Source of the DNA: Trichomonas vaginalis G3
Lineage: Eukaryota; Parabasalia; Trichomonadida; Trichomonadidae
Assembly (NCBI RefSeq): GCF_026262505.1
Contig: NC_067206.1
Location: 1,860,001-1,924,000, forward strand
Direction: 5' to 3'
DNA length: 64,000 nt
Made by a program: the position numbers and the translations under genes. Positions 28,112 through 36,872 of the stretch are shown in pieces (position 1 is the first letter of the stretch; each line of letters starts with the position of its first letter). The notes beneath the pieces were generated by a model, which searched no databases, was not told where the DNA came from, and saw only the letters and a list, made by a program, of their open reading frames with translations.

Positions 28112-28696
28112 ATGTACGCTGAGTTTGTTGGAGCAGACCGTTGGGAAACTTGTTTGTTAGATGAGAAATATGAAATTCACTGTTGTGAGTCATTTGAAGT
28201 CAGAAACAAAAAGACAAAAAGAGTTTTAAGCGAATGGGAGCGAAATGACGGATATGCTATTATGAAGATGAGTGGAAAAAACTATTTTAAACATGTTGTC
28301 ATTGCAACTCATTTTATACTGAATCCTAACAATTTACCTTTTGTAGACCATATAAACCGTATAAGAAACGACAATAGACTTGAAAACTTACGTTGGGTCA
28401 CTTGTTCTGAAAACAATAAGAACAAAAGCAAATTTGGAGATATTGTATTCGAATTTGTCGACGAACTAGAAGATGAAACAATTGAAATTACAGACTATGG
28501 CGAGCATACGTTTGAGTTTTACTACTATAGCGAAGAACAAGACTCTTTCTACTTTTATACCGGCGTAAACTATAGGAAATTACAAGTATATTTTACTAAG
28601 GCGGGCTATGCTTATGTAAACACTAGAGATACAGATGGAAAACAAGTTCAAATACTTCTTAACAAATTCAAGAAGCTATATGGCATACCATTTTAA
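28112..28696 (+). CDS. HNH homing-type endonuclease (element B)
   Basis: The ATG at 28112 gives 194 residues. An in-frame upstream start exists only because of the partial tandem copy before it. The start MYAEFVGADRWETCLLDEKY matches NUMOD4-type entry sequences of phage homing enzymes. The HNH core is HVVIATHFILNPNNLPFVDH followed by INRIRNDNRLENLRWVTCSE, with the expected H, D.I and N..N..W pattern at about residues 65-110. The C-terminal 80 residues are beta-rich and unassigned. HNH enzymes of this kind nick or cut DNA and often spread as selfish genes in large DNA viruses. It precedes the second jelly-roll-like gene by 25 bases. Reads whole. Confidence 0.75.
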   Translation: MYAEFVGADRWETCLLDEKYEIHCCESFEVRNKKTKRVLSEWERNDGYAIMKMSGKNYFKHVVIATHFILNPNNLPFVDHINRIRNDNRLENLRWVTCSENNKNKSKFGDIVFEFVDELEDETIEITDYGEHTFEFYYYSEEQDSFYFYTGVNYRKLQVYFTKAGYAYVNTRDTDGKQVQILLNKFKKLYGIPF

Positions 28697-28721
28697 AACA
28701 ATATATTTTTACATATATTAA

Positions 28722-29582
28722 ATGCTTCAGGTTGAAAAACAAAGAACAAAAGTAGCAGATACAAAACCGTTAGACTATATCTTTACAAATGCTGGTAGGA
28801 CTATTTCAGATGAAGAAATTTCATCCCGAGTATACAGGTTTGACTATCCAATTCGTTGGCTTCAAAGTCCTTCAGATGCAAAGGCAATAGGATTTAGAAA
28901 AGTTTTGTTTTCAAAAAGAACTAACGCATTTATGTTCGCAGTATATTTTCATGGGCAGTATAAAGGTTCTGATGGTCTAATAGACAAATTTGATGAAATG
29001 AGAATCTTTACAGTTCGTTCAGACGAAAGTCTTGAGAAAACTCTAAATGACTTTCAAACTCAAATGAACAAATATTATTGGGAATTTCAAGAAAAATACG
29101 ACTCTTTACTAAATGGAACATACTATCTGAAACTAGAATATGACAAGATGAACTCCACCGTTTCATTTCAAAAGATTGAAATTAACCCTCCAAGAGATAC
29201 AGAGTTTTTATTTTGGGGAGTAGACAAACGTTCTTGGGCACAATTTCTTCGGTTACTAAACCAGAACGAACCATTACCACCAGATGGTCCATTTAAATTT
29301 ATACTTCCACCAGCAGATTTGACAGTTTATAGAAACGTGTTTGACCCTCAAAATGTTATGTGTCATGCAAGTTTCAGTTCAAGCAACAATAGTTTTCTAT
29401 GTATTGGTAAGGACTTTTATGACTTTGCTTCTAAATTCTACGAACCACCTAGTAACAGTTTCTCTGACTTTCAAGTTTGGTTCACAACAAATGGTGTGCA
29501 GCATATAATACCATTGTACTATGACTTTTATCTCGAATTGTCTTTCATATATAACTACGGAAAAGTGCTGAAAAAGTATTGA
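28722..29582 (+). CDS. Second candidate minor capsid protein, paralogue (element B)
   Basis: This 286-residue protein is a diverged paralogue of 23596-24444. Shared positions include RFDYP(I/L)RWL, KAIGFR, (N/S)VFDP then HASFSSSNNSFLCIGKDFYD, EPPSNSFSDFQVWFTTNG and a final YLELSFIYNY. The order of conserved blocks is the same over the full length. It lies next to the HNH gene and upstream of a minisatellite. The duplication is older than the A/B split because identity is only moderate. A jelly-roll role is inferred as for its paralogue. Reads whole. Confidence 0.6.
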   Translation: MLQVEKQRTKVADTKPLDYIFTNAGRTISDEEISSRVYRFDYPIRWLQSPSDAKAIGFRKVLFSKRTNAFMFAVYFHGQYKGSDGLIDKFDEMRIFTVRSDESLEKTLNDFQTQMNKYYWEFQEKYDSLLNGTYYLKLEYDKMNSTVSFQKIEINPPRDTEFLFWGVDKRSWAQFLRLLNQNEPLPPDGPFKFILPPADLTVYRNVFDPQNVMCHASFSSSNNSFLCIGKDFYDFASKFYEPPSNSFSDFQVWFTTNGVQHIIPLYYDFYLELSFIYNYGKVLKKY

Positions 29583-29599
29583 AAAATAAAGTTTAGGTG

Positions 29600-30660
29600 A
29601 AGTGGTTTTTAGGTGTCACCAGGTCACCAGGTCACCAGGTCACCAGGTAATTTTAACTTCTCTGAAAAAATGAGACAACATGACATTTAGACAACAACAC
29701 AGGAAATAAACTTCATCGTATATGTTTTGTCAAGACTTCTTCGTATATGTTTTGTCAAGACTTCATCGTAAATGTTTTGTCATGACTTCATCGTACATGT
29801 TTTGAAGAACTGAAGGTGTCACCAGGTCCCTCGGTCCCTCGGTCCCTCGGTCATTTTAACTTCTCTGAAAAAGTGTGACAACATGACATTTTGACAACAG
29901 TCCAGGAAATAAACTTCTTCTTCGTAAATGTTTTGTCAAGACTTCATCGTAAATGTTTTGTCATGACTTCATCGTACATGTTTTGAAGAACTGAAGGTGT
30001 CACCAGGTCCCTCGGTCCCTCGGTCCCTCGGTCATTTTAACTTCTCTGAAAAAGTGTGACAACATGACATTTTGACAACAGTCCAGGAAATAAACTTCTT
30101 CTTCGTAAATGTTTTGTCAAGACTATCGTAAATGTTTTGTCATGACTTCATCGTACATGTTTTGAAGAACTGAAGGTGTCACCAGGTCCCTCGGTCCCTC
30201 GGTCCCTCGGTCATTTTAACTTCTCTGAAAAAGTGTGACAACATGACATTTTGACAACAGTCCAGGAAATAAACTTCTTCTTCGTAAATGTTTTGTCAAG
30301 ACTTCATCGTAAATGTTTTGTCATGACTTCATCGTACATGTTTTGAAGAACTGAAGGTGTCACCAGGTCCTCGGTCCCTCGGTCCCTCGGTCATTTTAAC
30401 TTCTCTGAAAAAGTGTGACAACATGACATTTTGACAACAGTCCAGGAAATAAACTTCTTCATCGTACATGTTTTGAAGAACTGAAGGTGTCACCAGGTCC
30501 CTCGGTCCCTCGGTCCCTCGGTCATTTTAACTTCTCTGAAAAAGTGTGACAACATGACATTTTGACAACAGTCCAGGAAATAAACTTCTTCTTCGTAAAT
30601 GTTTTGTCATGACTTCATCGTACATGTTTTGTCAAGACTTCATCTTCGTATTCTTTCACC
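29600..30660. repeat. 180-base minisatellite (element B)
   Basis: About five copies of a unit of roughly 180 bases are visible; the marker TGAAGGTGTCACCAGGT recurs near 29811, 29992, 30171, 30352 and 30482. Each unit holds GGTCCCTC repeated three times, a TTTTAACTTCTCTGAAAAAG segment and TTTTGTCAAGACTTC-type pieces shared with the element A minisatellite. A CACCAGGT run (ten-base unit, four copies) opens the block at 29617. Confidence 0.85.
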
Positions 30661-30847
30661 CGTTGAATTTTGTATAAAAAGCAACCGTCGAAATTCTGGC
30701 GGTTGGTATATTCTTCACAAAATGCTTGTTTTGAGGTCGAGCCACTTTTTGGCTCCACCGTATTTTTCAACCAAAACTCATGAATTTTCCCGAAATAAAA
30801 AAAGTTAGTTTTTTTAAAAAAATATTTTTTATTTTTATTGTAAGAAC

Positions 30848-31756
30848 ATGTTAGCAACAACAGCACCAAACTCGTTAGTCATGAACCCAACATCTATGTT
30901 AGTAGAAATGAAAAGCTTCATTCCTTCTTCATATACTTTCGAAACAGAAATCCAGAAGATAAAGCAAGAACTTCTCCAAGGAGATTTAGACTGTAGTGCA
31001 AAAGATGAAACAAATGAACAGTATCTTTATGAAATGCAGGATATTATTGACCATCTACCTAAACTTCCTGAAATACAACAACAAAAGCTTACTATTCCTG
31101 AATTCGATGAAATAGAAGTCAAAGCAACTGACTCAGTAGAAATAAAGAAGTTCATACGTAAGGTTAACTATGAGTTTCTTGGATTTCATTGCAACCACAA
31201 AGTCATGGACAAAGACTGCGATATGGTATATTTCATTGACATATATAAATCTGGGGAGTTTAAGACCTACGACAACTTTGTTTCGTTAGTTGCAAAATGT
31301 GTATGGCAGATAAGAGATAAAGATAGAAGAGGTAAAGTATGGAATGAACAGATAAAACCCGCAACTTTTGAGTTAAAGAAAACCATTTACGCCTTAGTTG
31401 TTTTAGCAGGTAAGGTTTCAATGTACAATGCTAAAATGAACCCACAATGTTCAAAATGTAAAGCAGCAATGAAGAAATATAACTACTCCGTCAAAGAGAT
31501 AGAACGTATGAGAAACGACTATGCTGACTTAAAGAAAGAAGTAGAGAAACCAGCAGAAGATAAAATGGACATGTTGACATTTCTGAACAAAAACTATCCA
31601 ACAGCTGACGATTTCCTTCTATCTGACGTCAAGAAGAAATATAAAGAAACATTCGGCATTGTTAAAACTTTTGACATACTGACAGAAGAAATAGAAGCCA
31701 CAAAACTGTTTAGGATTTCACGAATTCACAATGTTTACCATGTAAAACGCTTATAA
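30848..31756 (+). CDS. Conserved Maverick protein, 302 residues, unknown (element B)
   Basis: The protein begins MLATTAPNSLVMNPTSMLVE. Residues 95-190 form a mixed segment (KKFIRKVNYEFLGFHCNHKV, then a DMVYFIDIYKSGEF stretch) that could be a small DNA-binding or MSV199/KilA-like domain. A CSKCKAAMKKYNYSVKEIER segment near 200 has one C..C pair and opens a coiled coil. The end is basic. The leader AAAAAAATATTTTTTATTTT then TGTAAGAAC is the same as that of the KilA-N genes downstream, so they are probably expressed together. No firm family. Confidence 0.5.
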   Translation: MLATTAPNSLVMNPTSMLVEMKSFIPSSYTFETEIQKIKQELLQGDLDCSAKDETNEQYLYEMQDIIDHLPKLPEIQQQKLTIPEFDEIEVKATDSVEIKKFIRKVNYEFLGFHCNHKVMDKDCDMVYFIDIYKSGEFKTYDNFVSLVAKCVWQIRDKDRRGKVWNEQIKPATFELKKTIYALVVLAGKVSMYNAKMNPQCSKCKAAMKKYNYSVKEIERMRNDYADLKKEVEKPAEDKMDMLTFLNKNYPTADDFLLSDVKKKYKETFGIVKTFDILTEEIEATKLFRISRIHNVYHVKRL

Positions 31757-31789
31757 AACTTTATGGTAGAAATATATTTTTGTCTGATT

Positions 31790-32880
31790 TACGCTCATTG
31801 ACGATGAAGTTTTGACAAAACATATACGAAGAAGTCTATTTCCTGTGTTGTTGTCAAAATGTCATGTTGTCACTATTTTCAAAAAGATGTTAGTTGACCG
31901 AGGGACCGAGGGACCGAGGGACCTGGTGACACCTAAAATATATTTTTGCTGAAAAAAATGACCAAAAATCATGATATAACTGTATTTTTTTGACGAAGAG
32001 AACTTTTGCACTTCGTAAAAAAATCCCTGAAATCGTGAAAAAATGACCAAATTTCATTATATAACTGTATTTTTTTGACGAAGAGAACTTTTGCACTTCG
32101 TAAAAAAAATCCCTGAAATCGTAAAAAAATGACCAAAAATCATGATATAACTGTATTTTTTTGACGAAGAGAACTTTTGCACTTCGTAAAAAAAATCCCT
32201 GAAATCGTGAAAAAATGACCAAATTTCATTATATAACTGTATTTTTTTGACGAAGAGAACTTTTGCACTTCGTAAAAAAAATCCCTGAAATCGTGAAAAA
32301 ATGACCAAATTTCATTATATAACTGTATTTTTTTGACGAAGAGAACTTTTGCACTTCGTAAAAAAAATCCCTGAAATCATATCTTTTATACAAGATAGAA
32401 AATCTTACTCGCCTAAAACTCTATGAAAATCGTAAAATTTCTCTAGACCGACTTTTTTCGGGGTTGCCTAAAACTCATGAAAATCGTGAAAAAATGACCA
32501 AATTTCATGATATAACTGTATTTTTTTGACGAAGAGAACTTTTGCACTTCGTAAAAAAAATCCCTGAAATCGTAAAAAAATGACCAAATTTCATGAATTT
32601 CCTCATATGTTTGCGACCCGAGGAAAACCGAGGAACGAGATTCCATTCGAAAATCGTGAAAAATTGCGACCCAGACTTTTTCGAGGGTCGAGATTCCGTA
32701 CGAAAATCGTAAAAATTTGCGACCCCGATTTTATTCGGGGTCACCTAAAACTCATGAAAATCGTGAAAAAATGACCAAATTTCATTATATAACTGTTATT
32801 TTTGACGAAGAGAACTTTTGCACTTCGTCAAAAAAATCCCTGAAATCATATCTTTTATACAAGATAGAAAAAATAAAGTT
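31790..32880. repeat. 85-base minisatellite with internal hairpins (element B)
   Basis: The unit of about 85 bases (TGACCAAATTTCAT...AACTGTATTTTTTTGACGAA GAG...) is tandem at 31958, 32043, 32129, 32215 and 32301, and dispersed at 32494, 32580 and 32771. Each unit contains ACGAAG...CTTCGT flanked by T and A runs, so it can fold. Interspersed GC-rich pieces include GACCCCGATTTTATTCGGGG. Confidence 0.8.
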
Positions 32881-32926
32881 AGTTTTTTTTAAAAAATATT
32901 TTTTATTTTGTATGTAAGAACAGAAA

Positions 32927-33541
32927 ATGTTAAAGGTTGAGTTTGAAACAGTTAGAAAGATAGACAATGACACCAAAGTGGTTAGAATTGGTGATTTAAA
33001 CGTAAGATACTCAAAGAAATACAACAAATATTCTTTGTCAGACATTCTAACACTATCTGGAAAGAAAACATCCCACGACTGGGTTAGAACTGCTTCTACT
33101 CAGAAAATTTTGACAAGAAATCCTGAGCTGATGATATCGGTAAGATTCTATGGAACTGCAGCATATCTCATCGACAAAAGTCTTATACCAATAGTTTTGT
33201 TATGGTTAGACCCAGTTGTTGGATATAACTTCATAACACATGGTTCATTCGATACGGAACGTTGCAGTGAAGGCTTACTTTACATCGTTCAGAAACCGAA
33301 GGACTTCAATACAAAGAGATATAAGATAGGAAGAACATATAATATAACTCAAAGATATGACAGTATAGTCAATAGAGTCAAGGTTGTGTTCGTTAACGAT
33401 ATGAGAGCTGCTGAAACAGAACTACTTGAAAAGTTTGAGAAAATGTATGGTGCTCCCACGAAAGGTAAAGAAACGTTTGAAGTAGATGAGATAGATAAAG
33501 CTATAAAATTATTTGACGAAGTTGCTGAAAAATACATGTAA
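32927..33541 (+). CDS. KilA-N plus T5orf172 (GIY-YIG-like) protein (element B)
   Basis: This 204-residue protein has two domains known from large DNA viruses and phages. Residues 15-110 form a KilA-N DNA-binding domain (GDLNVRYSKKYNKYSLSDIL, later HDWVRTASTQKIL and VLLWLDPVVGYNF). Residues 120-200 match T5orf172/MUG113, a GIY-YIG-like nuclease fold, with GLLYIVQKPKDFNTKRYKIG RT and a final acidic EVDEIDKAIKLF. The combination usually serves DNA binding or processing, and may be selfish. The leader AAAATATTTTTTATTTTGTA then TGTAAGAACAG is shared with 30848 and 33630. Reads whole. Confidence 0.75.
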   Translation: MLKVEFETVRKIDNDTKVVRIGDLNVRYSKKYNKYSLSDILTLSGKKTSHDWVRTASTQKILTRNPELMISVRFYGTAAYLIDKSLIPIVLLWLDPVVGYNFITHGSFDTERCSEGLLYIVQKPKDFNTKRYKIGRTYNITQRYDSIVNRVKVVFVNDMRAAETELLEKFEKMYGAPTKGKETFEVDEIDKAIKLFDEVAEKYM

Positions 33542-33629
33542 AGCGTTTATTTTTGGTCTTTTGTGAAAGTCAGAAAATAACGCTAATTTTTTATAAAATA
33601 TTTTTTTTATTTTGTATGTAAGGACAGAT

Positions 33630-34475
33630 ATGTCAACATCAGAGAACACAACAACTGCTATCGTTCATGAAGATATAAATGAAGAATACGAGTGGGTTCA
33701 GTTTAACAAACAGTTACGTCTCATTCGTTCGGTCAAAGACGATATGTACCAAATGCAAAGTATTTTGACAGCATGTTTTGCACCAGATACCAAACATACA
33801 GACGATTGGTTCAGAAACCAAAGCACACAAGAACTTTTGAGTGAAATTTCTCTAGACCGAGAATTCTCGGCCTTGCATAAAACACATGAAAATCGTAAAA
33901 ATTTGCCAATAAATTTAAGAGGTTGGTATGTTCATAGACTTTTAGTAAATGCTGTTGCAATATGGGCTTCGCCTCGTTATGCTTGGTATATTTACAGACT
34001 TCTTGACGAAATTCATAGACAAGAACGTGAAGAGATGGAAAAGAAACTTCATGCAAAAGATGAAGTCATTGAAGCAAAAGATGAAGTCATTGAAGCAAAA
34101 GACAAAAGCCTTCAGAAAAGAATACCACGTTCGGTACCAAAAGGAAAGGAAAAGAACTATAAGTATATGATTTATACTGAAGAGATGGAAAATGAAGAAG
34201 ACAGAGATATGGTTATGTTGCATTTAGTCAGAAGAAACAACAAAAGCTTTTACGACCTTGCTAAGATTTACAAATCTGACAGAAATTGGTTCTATCGCGA
34301 AAACTTACCGATTTCAATGACACCAAATGAAGATGTGAAACAAATAGTTCAAGATACTTTACCTCAAACACACTATGATATTAAAGGTTGTACAATACTT
34401 ACCTTCAAAGAAGATTTGCCGCTACTGAAAGAAAAAATAACAGAGTATTTTGACAACTTCAAACAAGTAGGGTAA
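33630..34475 (+). CDS. KilA-N protein with coiled coil and DUF3627-like C-terminal domain (element B)
   Basis: The ATG at 33630 (MSTSENTTTAIVHEDINEEY) follows the common leader; an upstream in-frame ATG six codons earlier lies within that leader. The KilA-N part spans about residues 45-135 and ends in the signature LRGWYVHRLLVNAVAIWASP RYAWYIYRLLDE. A coiled coil with a KDEVIEA tandem repeat follows, then a C-terminal domain of about 110 residues similar to the DUF3627 tail that follows KilA-N in pox-, irido- and ascovirus proteins. Codons at about 33845-33908 closely match the neighbouring 85-base minisatellite family. Reads whole. DNA binding is expected. Confidence 0.7.
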   Translation: MSTSENTTTAIVHEDINEEYEWVQFNKQLRLIRSVKDDMYQMQSILTACFAPDTKHTDDWFRNQSTQELLSEISLDREFSALHKTHENRKNLPINLRGWYVHRLLVNAVAIWASPRYAWYIYRLLDEIHRQEREEMEKKLHAKDEVIEAKDEVIEAKDKSLQKRIPRSVPKGKEKNYKYMIYTEEMENEEDRDMVMLHLVRRNNKSFYDLAKIYKSDRNWFYRENLPISMTPNEDVKQIVQDTLPQTHYDIKGCTILTFKEDLPLLKEKITEYFDNFKQVG

Positions 34476-34534
34476 ATGAACCATTTATTTTTACGCTTGA
34501 CTTCAGATGGCTCAGGTAGCTCTATAAGGTAAAT

Positions 34535-34925
34535 TGTCTTGTCAAATCCTTCTGGCATTCCGAGTCCTTCCTTCCGACATTCCGAGTCCTTCCATCCGAC
34601 AGGAAAAGTCCTTCCTTCCGACAGGAAAAGTTTTTCTTTCCGACAGGAAAAGTTTTTCTTTCCGACAGGAAAAGTTTTTCTTTCCGACAGGAAAAGTTTT
34701 TCTTTCCGACAGGAAAAAAATTTTCTGTTGTTCGTCCGTAAACCATTCAAATTTTCGAAAATTGAGAACTTTTTGGTCGAACTTCAGAAAAAGTTTTTCC
34801 TTCCGACAGGAAAAGTTTTTCTTTCCGACAGGAAAAGTTTTTCTTTCCGACAGGAAAAGTCCTTCCTTCCAACAGGAAAAGTTTTTCCTTCTGGCATTCC
34901 GAGTTCTTCCTTCCGACAGGACACA
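34535..34925. repeat. 22-base minisatellite (element B)
   Basis: Units of CCGACAGGAAAAGTTTTTCT T are repeated about ten times at 34585-34720 and 34795-34925, interrupted by about 70 bases of unique sequence. The block and the next short frame are framed by direct repeats ATTTTTACGCTTGACTT at about 34488 and 35018. Confidence 0.8.
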
Positions 34926-34930
34926 AACGA

Positions 34931-35032
34931 ATGTCCGACGTACCACCAACCGAGTCCATTCCAAAGCCAGAAGAACCGAAAGCTGCAGAACCACAACAGA
35001 CTAAGACTAAACACTTACATTTTTACGCTTGA
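34931..35032 (+). CDS. Tiny proline/glutamate-rich frame, doubtful (element B)
   Basis: Thirty-three codons read MSDVPPTESIPKPEEPKAAE and end FYA. The frame sits between the minisatellite and the convergent ATPase gene and has protein-like composition (acidic, proline-rich). It may be the end or start of a small protein or may be nothing. Confidence 0.2.
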   Translation: MSDVPPTESIPKPEEPKAAEPQQTKTKHLHFYA

Positions 35033-35036
35033 CTTT

Positions 35037-35896
35037 TTACAATTTGAACTTTGTTTGCGTAGATATGAATTCTGAAAGAAGTATGAGGGTCTTGTATGAC
35101 TTTGTACTTCTCCATAGTTCATGTCTGTCAAACTTACCTGCCATGGACTCTTTCATAAGTTCCATGAAATCGTCTTCGGACAATCCGGGGAAAAGTACAA
35201 TGTCAGTAAGTATTCTCTTTACATCCTTACTTAAACTCTTTGCTGTCTGTACACAAATGACAACTGAGATGTTAAAGTGTCTGAGCTTCTTAAGAATTCG
35301 ACACATGTCTTGTTCTCTGTTCTTTAACAAAGGATGAGAAGCAAAGTCATCTAAGATAAGAAGACATCTATGAGGGTACGTTTTCCAATCGTAAGATTGC
35401 AATTTCTCGAAATGTATTCTATCTCTTTCTGTTTGTTTCTGAAGTGTTTCTTCTCTAATATTCTCTGCATTTCCTCATTTGGGTCTTTAAACTTAGAATT
35501 TATATACTCATTTATAGCATTGTACTTCAAAACCCTTCTTTGGTACTTCTTTATCCAATCTAACAACTCAGAGTCTTTTATACATACTAACTTAGACTTC
35601 TTTATAATATCTTTGAACGAATTGACGGTTTGGTCAAATTGACCAGAAGTACTACAAATAACAACTAACTCATAGAATGGGTTCTTCTCATCTAGTTCTT
35701 GTTGTTGTGCAGCCATTTTAAGATAAGTGAAAGTCTTACCCGACCCAGGTGGTGCAATTAGACCTGTTATACCATTCTGAGCAAATAAGAACTTGTCATG
35801 TATGGGTTTTATCTGAGCATTTTCCAACTTCCTCTTGTTCTTATTTAAAACATTCTCAAATTTTTTGTCAATGTCAGCAAACTTTTTTTCTAACAT
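35037..35896 (-). pseudogene. A32/FtsK-HerA-type packaging ATPase, fossil (element B)
   Basis: Walker A GLIAPPGSGKTFTYLKMAAQ and Walker B CLLILDDFASHPLL mark the genome-packaging ATPase of Polintons, adenovirus-like and NCLDV lineages. It pumps DNA into the capsid. The ATG at 35896 is favoured because it leaves a short divergent promoter with the gene at 35933. A distant family-2 relative is at 62033-62869. The gene looks broken about once. Confidence 0.75.
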
Positions 35897-35932
35897 ATTT
35901 TTAGAAAAATTAAAATTTTTATCTTTTAGAAA

Positions 35933-36385
35933 ATGTCTAGCGATTTCGCCATCTATATTCGAGACAAGCTTTTCGACAGCAAAACATCTGTCGACCATAA
36001 AATCTTACATAGTGTAAACAAGAAAGGTGAATTTGTTCTAAAGTTCTGTTTCTGGGAATATGACAAGAACCATAAAACATTAAGCAGAGAAGTCTTAAAA
36101 TTTGTCAATGACAGACTTGTTGACAGAGATGACACCGATTGGAAAGATGAAGTCCAACAAAAGTTCTTAGAATGCAAAGAAGACACATGCGCTGTTCTTG
36201 AAGATGAAATAGAAAACAGAATAGATGAGCTATTAAAGGACAAAGAACTTTTACATAAATATAGTTGCGCCAAATTTGACATAACTCCACCAGAAAAGAA
36301 GAAGAAAGAAAAGAAAGAAAAGAAAGTAGAAGAAGAGAAGAAAGAACCTGAACCAGTTCCAGAGAAAAAGAAATTTGACATGTAA
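35933..36385 (+). CDS. Conserved Maverick protein with lysine/glutamate-rich tail, 150 residues (element B)
   Basis: The protein reads MSSDFAIYIRDKLFDSKTSV then a compact alpha/beta region (FVLKFCFWEYDKNHKTLSRE) to residue 115. The last 35 residues are nearly all K and E (EKKKKEKKEKKVEEEKKEPE). It is divergent from the ATPase gene and convergent with the 139-residue gene. No family is recognised; the basic/acidic tail may contact DNA or a partner. Confidence 0.5.
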   Translation: MSSDFAIYIRDKLFDSKTSVDHKILHSVNKKGEFVLKFCFWEYDKNHKTLSREVLKFVNDRLVDRDDTDWKDEVQQKFLECKEDTCAVLEDEIENRIDELLKDKELLHKYSCAKFDITPPEKKKKEKKEKKVEEEKKEPEPVPEKKKFDM

Positions 36386-36401
36386 AAATAAAATTTTATT
36401 T

Positions 36402-36821
36402 TTAGAACATTTCTGGGTCAATGTCAATGTTCTCTTCCTCTTTAGGAGCAAACACTGGCTTAGACTCTAAAATCTTTTTACCCAATTTACCTTGAACTTC
36501 AACTATCTTAGACTCATAATATTCATAGTCGTCTGCTTTCTTTGGTTCATAAGGTATAACAAGTTTGTATGCTTTGCCTTCTTTAAGGTTTGAGAACCTT
36601 CTGTCAAAACTTTCTTTGACTGTTAACAAACCTTCTATGTCTAAGTCTTCAAATTTCGCACCATTTTTAGTCACAATAGCAAACTTAACTGGTTCGATGT
36701 TCCAAACTTTGCTGAATGAAGACTGTTCAAAATGGTAGAAGTAAACATTCAAATATGTGAATGGGTCTAGTTCTTCTTTAAGTCCTGACATGTACTTGTT
36801 TACTGAGATGAATTTTGTCAT
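36402..36821 (-). CDS. Conserved Maverick protein shared by both families, 139 residues (element B)
   Basis: The protein starts MTKFISVNKYMSGLKEELDP and matches the 161-residue protein at 17976 in F(I/V)(S/T)VN, V(N/D)VYF and (V/I).FA(I/F) positions. It ends with an acidic NIDIDPEMF. It is preceded by TCTATCGGATAAAAAAATAT, also found before the next gene to the right. Function is unknown; conservation across two families suggests a core Maverick role. Confidence 0.5.
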   Translation of the reverse strand: MTKFISVNKYMSGLKEELDPFTYLNVYFYHFEQSSFSKVWNIEPVKFAIVTKNGAKFEDLDIEGLLTVKESFDRRFSNLKEGKAYKLVIPYEPKKADDYEYYESKIVEVQGKLGKKILESKPVFAPKEEENIDIDPEMF

Positions 36822-36872
36822 CTTTTCTATCGGATAAAAAAATATTTTTTCGAAAAAATAAACTTAGAAAAA

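Noticed and set aside
29600-30660. CRISPR-like appearance of regularly spaced repeats
   Set aside because: The whole unit of about 180 bases repeats with no unique spacers, so it is a minisatellite; the source is also eukaryotic.
31862-32744. Overlapping frames reading GFFYEVQKFSSSKKYSYIM
   Set aside because: They are produced by the 85-base minisatellite in antisense, not by a gene.
34522-35075. Frames of 70-178 codons rich in SFSFRQEKFF or KNFSCRKEKLFL
   Set aside because: They come from the 22-base tandem repeat read in different frames and on both strands.
36251-36451. Hydrophobic 66-codon frame that looks like a membrane protein
   Set aside because: It is antisense to the lysine-rich tail of the gene at 35933, which always gives F/L-rich antisense reading.
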